A DNA stretch of 34,915 nucleotides from Alphaproteobacteria bacterium (GTDB lineage: Bacteria; Pseudomonadota; Alphaproteobacteria; Micropepsales; Micropepsaceae): assembly GCA_003131925.1 (NCBI GenBank), contig PKWC01000072.1, forward strand, positions 36,938 to 71,852, read 5' to 3'. The notes below the pieces were generated by a model. That model did no database searches and was not told the DNA's origin. It saw nothing but the letters and a program-made list of their open reading frames with translations. Both the position numbers and the translations under genes were made by a program. How positions within the stretch are numbered: position 1 is the first letter of the stretch; each line of letters starts with the position of its first letter. Below, piece by piece: positions 16,749 through 26,735 of this stretch.

Positions 16749-17939
16749 ATGACGACGCACAAGAAACCGGATGGATGGCGGCCGCGCACACTTGCGGTGC
16801 GCGGTGGCCAGATGCGCACGTCGTTCCAGGAAACCGCGGAGCCGCTTTTTCTGACCTCCGGCTACGCCTATGAGTCGGCCGAAGAAGCCGAGGCGCGGTT
16901 CAAGGGTGCGCCCGGCTTCATGTACACGCGCTACGGCAATCCGACGACCGCGATTCTCGAAGCGCGAATCGCAGCGCTGGAGGGAGCGCCCGCCGCGCGC
17001 GCGACTGCAAGCGGAATGGCGGCAGTGACTGCGGCCTTTCTCTGTTGCCTTCGCCATGGCGATCACGTGATTGCCGCCAAGGCCATGTTCGGCGCCTGCC
17101 GCTACGTGATCGAGGACGTACTGGCGCGCTTTGGCATCACTCACACGCTTGTGGACGGTGAGGATCCAGCCCAATGGGCAGACGCGCTGCGGCCCCAGAC
17201 CCGCATGTTCTTCCTGGAGACGCCTGCGAATCCCACTCTTTCTCTTGTCGACCTTCGCGCCGTCTGTGCGATCGCCACGCGCGCGAAGGCGAGAGTGATT
17301 GTCGACAATGCGTTCGCGACTCCCGTTCTGCAGCGACCGATGGAGTTTGGCGCCGATATTGTCGTCCACTCCTCGACGAAATACATCGATGGCCAGGGGC
17401 GCTGTCTCGGCGGCGTGATCCTCTGCGGTGAGGATTTCCTGAAAGAACATCTGCAGATTTTTCTGCGCAACACGGGACCTTCGATAAGTCCCTTCAACGC
17501 CTGGGTGCATCTGAAAAGCCTTGAGACGCTTGGACCGCGCATGGCCGCGCATTGCGCAAATGCAGCCGCGGTCGCGGATTTCCTGTCCGCGCAGAAAATG
17601 ATCTCGCGGGTGCTCTACCCGTTTCGCCAGGACCACCCCCAGCACGAACTCGCGCGCGCGCAGATGGAGGGAGGCGGCGGCGTCGTTGCCTTCGAGATCG
17701 AAGGCGGCAAGCCGGCTGCCTTTCGCTTCGCCAATTCGCTGCAGCTGATCGACATCTCCAACAATCTCGGCGACACAAAAAGCCTGATCACGCATCCCGC
17801 GACGACGACGCATCAGCGCCTGGCGGCAGAGGCCCGCGCCGAGCTCGGAATCACCGACGGAATGTTGCGCCTCTCGGTCGGTCTGGAAGACGAGGCAGAC
17901 CTGTGCGACGACATTGCCAGGGCCCTGCGAACCGTTTGA
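16749..17939 (+). CDS. metZ: O-succinylhomoserine sulfhydrylase
   Basis: Cys/Met metabolism PLP enzyme motifs: TSGYAYESAEEAEARF, MYTRYGNPTT, VVHSSTKYIDGQGRCLGG, LITHPATTTHQRL. ATG 16749 chosen. Confidence 0.9.
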   Translation: MTTHKKPDGWRPRTLAVRGGQMRTSFQETAEPLFLTSGYAYESAEEAEARFKGAPGFMYTRYGNPTTAILEARIAALEGAPAARATASGMAAVTAAFLCCLRHGDHVIAAKAMFGACRYVIEDVLARFGITHTLVDGEDPAQWADALRPQTRMFFLETPANPTLSLVDLRAVCAIATRAKARVIVDNAFATPVLQRPMEFGADIVVHSSTKYIDGQGRCLGGVILCGEDFLKEHLQIFLRNTGPSISPFNAWVHLKSLETLGPRMAAHCANAAAVADFLSAQKMISRVLYPFRQDHPQHELARAQMEGGGGVVAFEIEGGKPAAFRFANSLQLIDISNNLGDTKSLITHPATTTHQRLAAEARAELGITDGMLRLSVGLEDEADLCDDIARALRTV

Positions 17940-17952
17940 AGGAGGCTTGCCC

Positions 17953-18408
17953 ATGTCGGAACATCGCGCACAACTCCGCTGGAAGCGCACAAGCCACGAC
18001 TTCACCTATGAAAGCTATAATCGCGCCCACGAGATCCTGTTCAAGGATGGCGACATCGTGCTGCCCTCGTCGTCGGCGCCGGAATTTCGTGGCGATCCGG
18101 AGCGCGTCGATCCCGAAGAAGCGTTTGTCGCCTCGCTGTCGGGGTGCCACATGCTGACGTTTCTTGCGATTTGCGCCCGCGAGCGCCTCACGCTCGACGC
18201 TTATGATGACGATGCGAGCGGTCGTCTGGAAAAGGCGGATGGCGGTCGGCTCTGGATGGCGCGCGTGACGCTCCGGCCGCTTGTGCGCTTCGCTCTGGGA
18301 ATCGCTGTAGACGCCGAATTGCTGGCGGCGATTCACCATCACGCCCATGCGGATTGCTTCATCGCCAACTCCGTCAAGACAGAAGTTCTGGTATTGCCGC
18401 GAGCCTGA
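17953..18408 (+). CDS. OsmC family protein
   Basis: RVDPEEAFVASLSGCHMLTFLAICARE and ADCFIANSVKTEV match OsmC/Ohr fold signatures; ATG 17953 close behind metZ. Confidence 0.88.
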   Translation: MSEHRAQLRWKRTSHDFTYESYNRAHEILFKDGDIVLPSSSAPEFRGDPERVDPEEAFVASLSGCHMLTFLAICARERLTLDAYDDDASGRLEKADGGRLWMARVTLRPLVRFALGIAVDAELLAAIHHHAHADCFIANSVKTEVLVLPRA

Positions 18409-18476
18409 AGCCGTGCGTTAACGTCTCGATCGGGAAGTCCTTGCGCGGGATGCCTGCATGGGACGATAGTGATTCG

Positions 18477-18917
18477 ATGGACCAGCATCCCTCAAGCCGG
18501 CCCTCTGCGCCGCGACAGCAACATACTTATGAGCGCACGACGCGCAGCATTCGCGTCGCCGTGAAGCCCGCCTATCTCGACGATCAGTCCGATCCGTCGG
18601 AAGGGCGCTACGTCTGGACTTATGCAATCACGATCGAGAACCGGGGCTCGGAGACCGTTCAGCTTCTTTCGCGTTATTGGCACATCACGGACGCGCGGGG
18701 ACACGTCCAGGAAGTCCGCGGGCCGGGCGTGGTGGGTGCGCAACCGGTGCTCGAACCGGGGCAGGTGTTTGAATATGCGAGCGGTTGCCCATTGCCGACA
18801 CCTTCGGGCGCCATGGTGGGCCGCTATGAATTGCGCGCCGCCTCGGGCGAAACGTTCGAAGCCGACATCCCCATGTTCCTCCTTGAAAGTCCCTACGAGC
18901 GCCGCCAAATCCACTAA
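18477..18917 (+). CDS. apaG: Co2+/Mg2+ efflux protein ApaG
   Basis: [74 protein letters not shown]: diagnostic ApaG motifs. Confidence 0.96.
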   Translation: MDQHPSSRPSAPRQQHTYERTTRSIRVAVKPAYLDDQSDPSEGRYVWTYAITIENRGSETVQLLSRYWHITDARGHVQEVRGPGVVGAQPVLEPGQVFEYASGCPLPTPSGAMVGRYELRAASGETFEADIPMFLLESPYERRQIH

Positions 18918-18978
18918 AGGTCCGTCATCGAGTTTTTCGCGGACTCGCTGGATCCGAATTTCCGTAAGCGAGAGAACC

Positions 18979-19620
18979 ATGTCCGAATTGCCAAAGTTGT
19001 CTACGCGATCTCTCGCTCCGCCGGCGCTTGGCGCCCGGCCATCGCGCGGGGAAACCGAGCAGGCCGTCCGCACGCTCCTTTTGTGGGCAGGAGATGACCC
19101 TACGCGCGAAGGCCTGCGGGAAACGCCCGCGCGCGTGGCGCGCGCTTTCGAGGACTGGTTTGCCGGCTACGCGATGGACCCCGAAGAATATCTCTCGCGC
19201 ACATTCGAAGAAGTGGAGGGGTACGACGACATGGTCGTGCTGCGCGACATCCGCTTCGAATCTCATTGCGAACATCATCTGGCGCCGATCATCGGCCGCG
19301 TTCATGTGGGTTATTTGCCGACCAACAGGGTCGTTGGCATCTCGAAACTGGCGCGCGTAGTCGAGGCCTATGCAAAGCGGCTGCAGGTGCAAGAGAAGAT
19401 GAACGCCCAGATCGCGCGCTGCATCCAGAAAGTGCTCGAGCCCAAAGGCGTCGCGGTCGTCATCCAGGCCGAGCACCAATGCATGACGACGCGCGGCGTG
19501 CACAAGCCCGGCGTGAGCATGGTGACGTCGACCATGCTCGGTGATTTCCGCAAGAATCCCCTCACGCGGCGGGAGTTCCTGAGCGTGATCGGCAATCCGG
19601 CATCGAGCGCCGGCGATTGA
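18979..19620 (+). CDS. folE: GTP cyclohydrolase I
   Basis: [87 protein letters not shown]-type motif. Start reassigned to ATG 18979. Confidence 0.96.
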   Translation: MSELPKLSTRSLAPPALGARPSRGETEQAVRTLLLWAGDDPTREGLRETPARVARAFEDWFAGYAMDPEEYLSRTFEEVEGYDDMVVLRDIRFESHCEHHLAPIIGRVHVGYLPTNRVVGISKLARVVEAYAKRLQVQEKMNAQIARCIQKVLEPKGVAVVIQAEHQCMTTRGVHKPGVSMVTSTMLGDFRKNPLTRREFLSVIGNPASSAGD

Positions 19621-19635
19621 CGGTGGGGAGAATCC

Positions 19636-20394
19636 CTAGCGAATCGCGAAGGTCACGCTGACGCTCGCGCTCAAAGTGTCTTCGCCGGCGGCCATGGGCG
19701 GCGCGACGGCAGGCGCGGCCGCCATGCGCGCGGCGCGATACACGGGTTGTGGCATCTCGACGCCGGCTTCGGCTGCCGACAGGATGGGCCCGAGCGCGAA
19801 TCCTCCCGCCTTCGCATAGGTTTGCGCGCGCGAGATTGCGTCCTTCATCGCGTCGGCGCGGGCTTGGGCCAGTAGCGGCTTCGGATCGCGGATCGTGAAC
19901 TCAATGCTGCCGATCGAGTTGGACCCTGAAGAGACGAGGGCATCGAGAGCGGGCCCCAAATTGTCCAGATCGTCCACCGCGACTCGGACTTCGTTCGAAG
20001 TCTGGTAACCAACGATTTTCGCACTCGTGCTGCCGTTGCGGTCGGCCTGATATTGGGGCGTGATCGAGAAGTCCGACGTCTGGATCGATTTGTCGGGAAT
20101 CCCGAGACGCCTGAGCGCCGCGAAAACGCCGTTCATCGCGCGCGTGTTGGCGGAAAGCGCATCTGCCGCCTTGCGGCCCTGACTCACCACGCCTGCCGAG
20201 AGATGCGCCTGATTTGGCACCGCCTTCGCTTGGCCCTCGCCCGAAACCGTGATGGTGCGCTCGAAGGGCACATTTGCAGGTTCGGCGGCATGACCAACGC
20301 AAACGGGCAGCGTCGCGCCCGCACCCAGTGCAATGGTTGTGACGGCAAGTCGCGAGAGGAGATTGGCAAAGCCCATCGGTGACACGCGCTCCAC
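19636..20394 (-). CDS. SIMPL domain-containing (DUF541) periplasmic protein
   Basis: Signal peptide; RTITVSGEGQAKAVPNQAHLSAGVVSQG, GIPDKSIQTSDFSITPQY, ARADAMKDAISRAQTYAKAGG. Confidence 0.9.
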   Translation of the reverse strand: MERVSPMGFANLLSRLAVTTIALGAGATLPVCVGHAAEPANVPFERTITVSGEGQAKAVPNQAHLSAGVVSQGRKAADALSANTRAMNGVFAALRRLGIPDKSIQTSDFSITPQYQADRNGSTSAKIVGYQTSNEVRVAVDDLDNLGPALDALVSSGSNSIGSIEFTIRDPKPLLAQARADAMKDAISRAQTYAKAGGFALGPILSAAEAGVEMPQPVYRAARMAAAPAVAPPMAAGEDTLSASVSVTFAIR

Positions 20395-20534
20395 TGTCCA
20401 ACATTATCTGGCGCGCGACTCGCGGCGAAACTGCGGCGGCGGCGCGGCAAGACATGTCCTGCGGCCGCGCTTCGCGGATCGGGGGGCGAGCACCTTCCGA
20501 ACCGGCAGCCATTTCTGATAGGAGAACATCCTTG

Positions 20535-20608
20535 GGGCCTGTAGCTCAGCTGGTTAGAGCTGACCGCTCATAACGGTCTGGTCGGGGGTTCGAATCCCTC
20601 CGGGCCCA
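20535..20608 (+). tRNA. tRNA with CAT anticodon (elongator Met or Ile2)
   Basis: Acceptor GGGCCTG/CGGGCCC with one G-U, anticodon arm GACCG-CTCATAA-CGGTC, T loop TTCGAAT. Met versus lysidine-modified Ile2 cannot be decided by eye. Confidence 0.92.
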
Positions 20609-20627
20609 CGCTTCGCCCCTACCCACT

Positions 20628-21149
20628 TCATGTGGCGTGTATCGCGTTGACAACCTGGTCGGCGTTAATCGCCGCCATATAGATTGCCGTCAGACTTTCC
20701 ACGCCCGCCCGATCCTCTGCATCGAAACGCGACGGCAGCGGGCTATCGAGATCGAGAACGCCGATCAGCCGATCTCCTGCGATCAAGGGCACGACAAGCT
20801 CTGAGCGGGATGCCGTGTCACAGGCGATATGGCCGGGGAAGACCTCGACGTCGGCGACAACGATCGACTCCCGGCGCGCGGCTGCCGTGCCGCACACGCC
20901 CTGGCCCACGGGGATGCGGACGCAGGCGGGTCTGCCCTGAAAGGGTCCGAGAACGAGCTGGTTCCCGTCGCGCAGAAAATAGAATCCGGTCCAGTTCAAA
21001 TCCGGAAGCGTCTGGAACACCAAGGCGGCGGTGTTGGCGGCATTGGCAACGAGATCGCGTTCTCCTTCCAGCAGCGCTTCGAGCTGTTGGGCGATTTCCC
21101 GGTACAATTCCGGTTTGGGTATATTTCCGATCGCGCGTGCTTCGAACAT
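20628..21149 (-). CDS. GAF-domain free methionine-(R)-sulfoxide reductase
   Basis: LNWTGFYFLRDGNQLVLGPFQGRPACVRIPVGQGVCGTAA...GHIACDTASRSELVVPL with the conserved cysteines of fRMsr. Confidence 0.92.
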   Translation of the reverse strand: MFEARAIGNIPKPELYREIAQQLEALLEGERDLVANAANTAALVFQTLPDLNWTGFYFLRDGNQLVLGPFQGRPACVRIPVGQGVCGTAAARRESIVVADVEVFPGHIACDTASRSELVVPLIAGDRLIGVLDLDSPLPSRFDAEDRAGVESLTAIYMAAINADQVVNAIHAT

Positions 21150-21247
21150 TGTCTTCTTCCCGGATTGTGATTTCGGCAGAGTCGCGCCGAGACATTCATA
21201 TTGGGTGCAAGCCGCAATGGCCGCAACGCTGAGCGATCGCGCCGCAA

Positions 21248-22782
21248 ATGGATGAAGGCCTCTTCGCGCAAATGCGGGCGGCCATGCCGGAAGGCAACCA
21301 GCCGTTTCTCCGCACCCCCGACGGGCGGCTCCTCTCCTATGCCGACATGCTCGCCTGCTCGGGCCAATTCGCCAATTGTCTCGATGCGGCAGGCCTTCGG
21401 CCTGGCGACAGGCTTGCCGTTCAGGTGGAAAAGAGCGTCGCGTCGCTTCTTCTCTATCTGGCTTGCCTGAGAACGGGTGCGATCTATGTGCCGCTCAATC
21501 CCGCCTACACGCCGGCCGAAATGTCTTATTTCCTCGCGGACGCGGAACCCGCCTGCGTCGTCGCGGCGCCCGGAAAGGCGGCGGCGACTCGATCTCTGAT
21601 TCGCGACAACTCGGTGTTGCTGACACTCGGCGACGATGGACGCGCCGGCTCCTTCGTGGAACGCGCGCGATCAATGTGGAGCGACTTCCGCGACGCAGTG
21701 CGTGCGGGCGACGATGTGGCGGCGATTCTCTATACGTCCGGCACAACGGGGCGCCCGAAGGGTGCGATGCTGACGCAACGAAACCTTGCTTCGAATGCGC
21801 TCGCGCTCCGTGATCTTTGGCGATTCTCGCCGCGCGACGTCCTTCTGCACGCTTTGCCCCTTTTCCACACCCATGGGCTCTTCACGGCCACCAACACCAG
21901 CATGATGGCCGGCGCATCGATGATCCTGCTGCCGAGATTCGATGTCGATGAGGTGTTCGCCCACTTGCCCGAAGCAACAACGATGATGGGCGTTCCGACA
22001 TTCTACACCAGACTTCTTGCCGACTCCCGGCTTGCCCGCGCCCGCGTCGCGCATATGCGACTGTTCATCTCAGGCTCCGCGCCTCTCTTGCCGGAAACCC
22101 ATCGGGCGTGGCTCGATCGCACCGGCCACGCCATTCTCGAGCGCTACGGGATGACCGAGACCAACATGATCGCGTCAAATCCCTATGAAGGGCAGCGAAT
22201 CGCGGGCACGGTCGGGCTTCCGCTCCCCGGAGTCGACCTGCGCATTGCCGATCCGCAAGACGGTTCGCCGCTTCCGTCAAGGCAGGTCGGAATGATCGAA
22301 TTGCGCGGCCCGAACATCTTTAAAGGCTATTGGCGCAAGCCGGAACAGACCGCAGCGGCGTTGCGCGAAGACGGGTTCTTCGTCACCGGCGATCTCGGAA
22401 CGATCGATTCGTCGGGCTACGTACGGATCGCAGGCCGCGTAACGGACCTCGTGATCAGCGGCGGCTTCAATGTCTATCCCAGGGAGATCGAGACGGCGAT
22501 CGATGCGCTTACAGGAGTTGCCGAATCGGCAGTAATCGGTCTGCTCATCCAGATTTTGGTGAAGGCGTGACCGCAATCGTCGTCTTGAGGGATGGCGCCG
22601 TGCTTGGAGAAGCAGACCTGCTCTCTGCGCTTGGCGAGCGCATTGCCAGATACAAATTGCCAAGGCGCGTGTTGTTCGCTCATAAGCTCCCGCGCAATGC
22701 CATGGGCAAAGTCATGAAGAACGTTCTGCGCGAAGTGCATCGCTCGCTGTACGCCCGCGCGGCAAGCGGAAGGCCGTCCTAG
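21248..22782 (+). pseudogene. matB: Malonyl-CoA synthetase-like AMP-dependent ligase, frameshifted
   Basis: ILYTSGTTGRPKGAMLTQRNL, FISGSAPLLPETH, YGMTETNM, VTGDLGTID in frame 21248..22570; C-terminal GEGVTAIVVLRDG...ARYKLPRRVLFAHKLPRNAMGKVMKNVLR in another frame (22330..22782). One-base loss near 22541-22548. Confidence 0.85.
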
Positions 22783-22932
22783 ATTGCGGAGAAAAGGGGC
22801 AAGAGGGCGTCATGAATGTGTCACAAGAGTTTCGTACACATGATGCGTCGCTGACGTTTGCGGAGAGCAGTTTGCGTCGACAGGGCGGGGGACCTGTGGA
22901 TGAACCGCCGGGGTTGTTGTCCATAATACCCA

Positions 22933-22962
22933 TTGACTTGATTGTGTAAGTCGTGTTTTAGG
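22933..22962 (+). promoter_or_regulatory. Candidate promoter upstream of the porin gene
   Basis: TTGACT followed by ~17 nt and a weak ttttag -10-like hexamer, ~35 nt before the ATG. By-eye only. Confidence 0.3.
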
Positions 22963-22993
22963 TGTTTACAGCGTACTGCGAGCGGGGAAAATC

Positions 22994-24643
22994 ATGAAAC
23001 TGAAAACCATTCTGTTGGGTGCGGCAGCGTTTGCATGGCTCGTTGGGCCGGCTTTTGCACAGGATGCGGCAAGCGCCGCCGCTCCTGCCGATTCGCCCAA
23101 GAAGCACCACCACCACGCCAATACGCTTGAAGAGCGGCTCGACCGCATGGAGCGGATCATCCAGGAGCAGCAAGCCGAGATTCGCGACCTGAAGGTGCAG
23201 ACCGGACAGGCCAGCGGCGGCGCGTCCGCCACGGCGGCAGCCGCGCCTCCGCAGCCCCAGCCCGAGGTGAGTGCCGCGCAATTCGAGGCGCTGCAGAACC
23301 AGATTTATGAACAGGCGGCGGAGAACAAGAGCCACGCCGTGGTCACCCTCAAGAAGGGCAGGCCGACGATCGCGACGCCCGACGGGAAATATTCGCTGTC
23401 GATCATTTCCCTCGTGCAGGCGGACGCAGCGACGTTTGACGATGCCGCCGTCACCGGCCCGAAAGGCACCCCCGTCCTCAGCCGCAGCGGCTTCAACTTC
23501 CGCCGCGCGCAGATCGGAGTCCAGGGCGTGCTGGGCAGCGATTTCGACTACAAGTTCAACTATGATTTCGGTGGCGCGGGCGGCCAGGAGAGCGGCGCGG
23601 AAAATATCATCACCGGAACTACGCCGCCAACCGTCGCGGTCAATCCAAGCGGCGCGAGGATTCAGTCGGCCTTTGTCACATACAAGGGGATTCTCGATCC
23701 GTTCACCTTCAAGATCGGCGCATTTCCGACGCCTGCCAATCTTGCCGATGCGACCGGAGCCGACGACCTGTTGCTCAATGAACGGCCCTCGCCCGCGCAA
23801 CTGTCGCGAGGGCTGGATGCCGATGACGGGCGCACCGGTGTCGGATTCCAGGGCAACGGAAGCATCTGGTACACCTCGGCCTATCTGACGTCCGACACTG
23901 TTGGCAAAGGCCAGATCGAAGGCCAGGAGGCTTTTGTCGGCCGCGTGGCGATCGCCCCCATTCAGGATCCCGACAGTAATTTCAACATCCATCTCGGCGG
24001 CAATGTCGGCGATGTGTTCCATCCCGAAGGCGTGAATCCGGCGTCTTGCACGACGACTGCGCCGGCTTGCTATCTCGTGTCGTTCTCGGATCGCCCCGAG
24101 CTGCGCGAATGGAACGTCTCCTGGATCAACAGCGGCAACATCAACGCAAAATCCGCCTACAGCGCCGGCGCCGAAGCCGCAGTCAGCTACGGCCCGTTCC
24201 TGCTCGAGGGTGAAAATTTCTGGTACGGCATCAGCCGCCGCGACGCGAGCACCGGCCAGACCAATCCCACCTTCTCGGGTTGGTATATCGAAGGCAGCTG
24301 GGTGCTCACCGGCGAACCGCGCACCTACAGCATGGCGAACGCAGCCTTCCTGCGGCCTGTGCCCGCCAGCGATTTCGACCCCGCCCACGATTCGTGGGGC
24401 GCCTGGGAATTTGCGGCGCGCTACAGCGACGCGGATCTGAACTACGACGTCAACTCGCTTGTCGCGGCGGATCAAGTGCATGGCGGCGATCAGAAGATCT
24501 GGTCGGCAGGGTTCAACTTCTATCCGAACTACAACCTGAAATTCATGCTCGACTGGCAGAACATCGATATCAGCCGGCCGTGGTCGGGCGCGTTCGGCAC
24601 CCGATACGATGCATTTTCGCTGCGGGCCCAAGTCTCGCTTTGA
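22994..24643 (+). CDS. OprO/OprP-like porin with N-terminal coiled coil
   Basis: Signal peptide; LEERLDRMERIIQEQQAEIRDLK; RRAQIGVQGVLGSDFDYKFNYDFG; ends ...FSLRAQVSL, a beta-barrel-type C-terminus. Confidence 0.88.
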   Translation: MKLKTILLGAAAFAWLVGPAFAQDAASAAAPADSPKKHHHHANTLEERLDRMERIIQEQQAEIRDLKVQTGQASGGASATAAAAPPQPQPEVSAAQFEALQNQIYEQAAENKSHAVVTLKKGRPTIATPDGKYSLSIISLVQADAATFDDAAVTGPKGTPVLSRSGFNFRRAQIGVQGVLGSDFDYKFNYDFGGAGGQESGAENIITGTTPPTVAVNPSGARIQSAFVTYKGILDPFTFKIGAFPTPANLADATGADDLLLNERPSPAQLSRGLDADDGRTGVGFQGNGSIWYTSAYLTSDTVGKGQIEGQEAFVGRVAIAPIQDPDSNFNIHLGGNVGDVFHPEGVNPASCTTTAPACYLVSFSDRPELREWNVSWINSGNINAKSAYSAGAEAAVSYGPFLLEGENFWYGISRRDASTGQTNPTFSGWYIEGSWVLTGEPRTYSMANAAFLRPVPASDFDPAHDSWGAWEFAARYSDADLNYDVNSLVAADQVHGGDQKIWSAGFNFYPNYNLKFMLDWQNIDISRPWSGAFGTRYDAFSLRAQVSL

Positions 24644-24660
24644 GGACAGTTTAGGGAGCG

Positions 24661-24756
24661 ATGGGCGACGAGAACGCGAAGCTGAAAAGGCTTCTCGCCG
24701 AGACCGTGCAAGGCAATGCGACGCCGACGGATCGAGCGCGAAAAATGCTAGCGCCC
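24661..24756 (+). pseudogene. Possible remnant of IS3-family transposase OrfA C-terminus
   Basis: MGDENAKLKRLLAETVQGNATPTDRARKML resembles the leucine-zipper-like DENAKLKKLLAE... segment of IS3 OrfA; rest of the element absent. Confidence 0.35.
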
Positions 24757-24773
24757 GCTCTCTCGCGGGGTGA

Positions 24774-25178
24774 TCAGCGGCGCAGGAAGTCGCGCAACGC
24801 GCCGCGCAATTTCGGACTGAAGCCGAGGGCGAATCCGGCGAACAGGGCCGCAGCAATCGAGCGCGTGGGATAGCGGTCCGCCAGATCCAGGATATCGGTC
24901 CCGAAGGTCTCGCCGAGGGTCTGCCCAATACGGAAGAACAGCGTCTTTCGTGCCTTGGCCCGCATTCGGGCGAGCGCGAATTGGCCGAAGAAAACGGCAA
25001 GGGCGCAGAATAGCAGAGCGGTTCCCGCCGCGGCCAGGGCCGCCAGAGGCGGCGAGAGAAACATCGCGAAAGCGAAATAATCCGCAGCGACACAGAGCGC
25101 GAAGGCCGCCGTCAACCCTATGGCGCAAGCCAGGATGACAGCGACGATGATGATTGCGCGGAACAGAAGGCCGCTCAT
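24774..25178 (-). CDS. Phage holin-like (DUF1469-type) membrane protein
   Basis: 134 aa with two strong hydrophobic hairpins, paired with a DUF883-like gene; composition typical of this small membrane protein group. Confidence 0.55.
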   Translation of the reverse strand: MSGLLFRAIIIVAVILACAIGLTAAFALCVAADYFAFAMFLSPPLAALAAAGTALLFCALAVFFGQFALARMRAKARKTLFFRIGQTLGETFGTDILDLADRYPTRSIAAALFAGFALGFSPKLRGALRDFLRR

Positions 25179-25198
25179 CGGACCGGCCGCGGGATCGG

Positions 25199-25477
25199 TT
25201 AGCGGCGGGCGCCGAACAGAATGCCCAACACCACTCCGATGCCAAAGGCGGTCGCTGCCGAGGTCACCGGGCGGGCTTCGATCCGTTGGGTCAGGTCATC
25301 CGCGCTCTTCTTGACTTCGCTCCATGCGCGCTCGCCGGTCGCGCGTGCCGCCTGCGCGGCTTCGCTGCCTGCGTTACGGGCGGCGGATTCCAGAAGCTGG
25401 CCCAGTTTCGTGAATTCGGCGCGCAGCTGCTTCAGTTCGTCGGAAAGAGCCTGAACATCCGATTCGGTCGCAGACAT
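25199..25477 (-). CDS. DUF883/ElaB/YqjD-like membrane-anchored protein
   Basis: Long amphipathic helix then RPVTSAATAFGIGVVLGILFGARR C-terminal anchor, diagnostic of the family. Confidence 0.85.
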   Translation of the reverse strand: MSATESDVQALSDELKQLRAEFTKLGQLLESAARNAGSEAAQAARATGERAWSEVKKSADDLTQRIEARPVTSAATAFGIGVVLGILFGARR

Positions 25478-25693
25478 GATTTATCTCCTCTGGCGAGCGG
25501 CTGTATATCACGGGAAAATACGCGGGCTCCACCCGGCTTTTCGCGCGGAACCCGGGAATGAATCTAATCCCGTTTCGTTTCCCAAGGGTTGCGACGACGG
25601 GTTCGCCCCCCGCTGGTAGCATTGTCCCTCGGGCAACGCTAACCTCGCCCGATCTGCCGGACCTCCCTTTCGTCGAGTTTTCTGGAACTGCGC

Positions 25694-25834
25694 ATGGCGT
25701 CTCAGAGTCCCCAGGCTTCGTTGGCAGAACCCGCAAGGCGTCACTGGGCCATCCCTCATGTCGCGGCCGGCCGCGCGATGATCTGGCTCGGGCTGTGGGT
25801 CGAGCTGTGGTTCCGAAAGAGGAAAGCGACCTAG
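25694..25834 (+). CDS. Possible small membrane protein (46 aa)
   Basis: MASQSPQASLAEPARRHWAIPHVAAGRAMIWLGLWVELWFRKRKAT; short ORF below the track's size cutoff, in an otherwise empty ~490-nt gap. Confidence 0.35.
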   Translation: MASQSPQASLAEPARRHWAIPHVAAGRAMIWLGLWVELWFRKRKAT

Positions 25835-25966
25835 ATCCGGACCAATCAGCTTGCTCTGGGGCGCGAAGCCGTTGCATCTTGGCCCGAGCGTGCCCTCGCA
25901 CCATATGTTAACCCGGTACGGATTTTCGCCCAGATCGTTATGAGATGGGATCAGAGAGGGATTTGC

Positions 25967-26695
25967 ATGGCTCCGCTCCTTCGGAACCTCGCCGCCGCGC
26001 TTTTGGCTCTCACCGCGGCGGGATGCGCGACCGCGCCCAACGGCCCCGGCGTAGATCAGAACGATCCTTATGAAGTGCAGAACCGCAAGATTTTCGAGCT
26101 CAACCAGTCGCTCGACAGGAATTTCATGCTTCCGGTGGCCAAAGGCTATGTCGCGGTGGTTCCGGAACCAGCCCGTGATGGCATTCATAATTTTCTGGCC
26201 AATCTCCATGTGCCGGTGATTTTCGCGAACGATGTGCTGCAGGGTGAAGTCAACCGGGCGGGCGACACGTTCGGTCGCTTTGCCGTCAATTCGACCGTGG
26301 GCGTCGGCGGACTGATCGATGTCGCGGCAAAGATCGGGATTCCGGAACATCACTCGGATTTTGGCGAAACACTAGCCGTGTACGGCGTCGATGAGGGACC
26401 GTACCTTGTCTTGCCGCTGATCGGTCCCAGCAACCCGCGCGACGCCGCCGGATACGTCGTAGACGCAGCGCTCGATCCATCGACCTGGATCAGCTGGCGC
26501 AGCAGCACGTTTTTCAAGCTCGGCCGCGGCGCGCTTGACATCGTCGATGAACGCTCCCGCAACATCGAGACGCTGGACGAACTCGAACGCACCTCAGTCG
26601 ATCTCTATGCCACGCTGCGCAGCCTCTATCGGCAGCACCGGGAGGCCGAGATCAATCACGGCAAGGCGAATATCGAAAACTTGCCGAATTTCTAG
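25967..26695 (+). CDS. mlaA: MlaA/VacJ family lipoprotein
   Basis: Lipobox LTAAGC; DPYEVQNRKIFELNQSLDRNFMLPVAKGY; ILVLPLIGPSNPRD-like YLVLPLIGPSNPRDAAG. ATG 25967 favoured. Confidence 0.93.
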   Translation: MAPLLRNLAAALLALTAAGCATAPNGPGVDQNDPYEVQNRKIFELNQSLDRNFMLPVAKGYVAVVPEPARDGIHNFLANLHVPVIFANDVLQGEVNRAGDTFGRFAVNSTVGVGGLIDVAAKIGIPEHHSDFGETLAVYGVDEGPYLVLPLIGPSNPRDAAGYVVDAALDPSTWISWRSSTFFKLGRGALDIVDERSRNIETLDELERTSVDLYATLRSLYRQHREAEINHGKANIENLPNF

Positions 26696-26735
26696 TCGCC
26701 GGCTTGCTCCACCGGAGCCGCAGAGGGGCGGTCGC

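Noticed and set aside
16653-18005. 450-aa minus-strand ORF
   Set aside because: Antisense to metZ; shadow frame.
22540-22570. Programmed -1 frameshift in matB
   Set aside because: No X XXY YYZ heptamer in the right frame, and family members are not known to use recoding; single-base deletion or sequencing error is simpler.
22958-25093. 711-aa minus-strand ORF
   Set aside because: Antisense to the porin gene; arginine/alanine-rich shadow frame despite its length.
25558-25911. 117-aa plus ORF upstream of mlaA
   Set aside because: Low-complexity composition without motifs; a shorter smORF in a different frame looks more protein-like.
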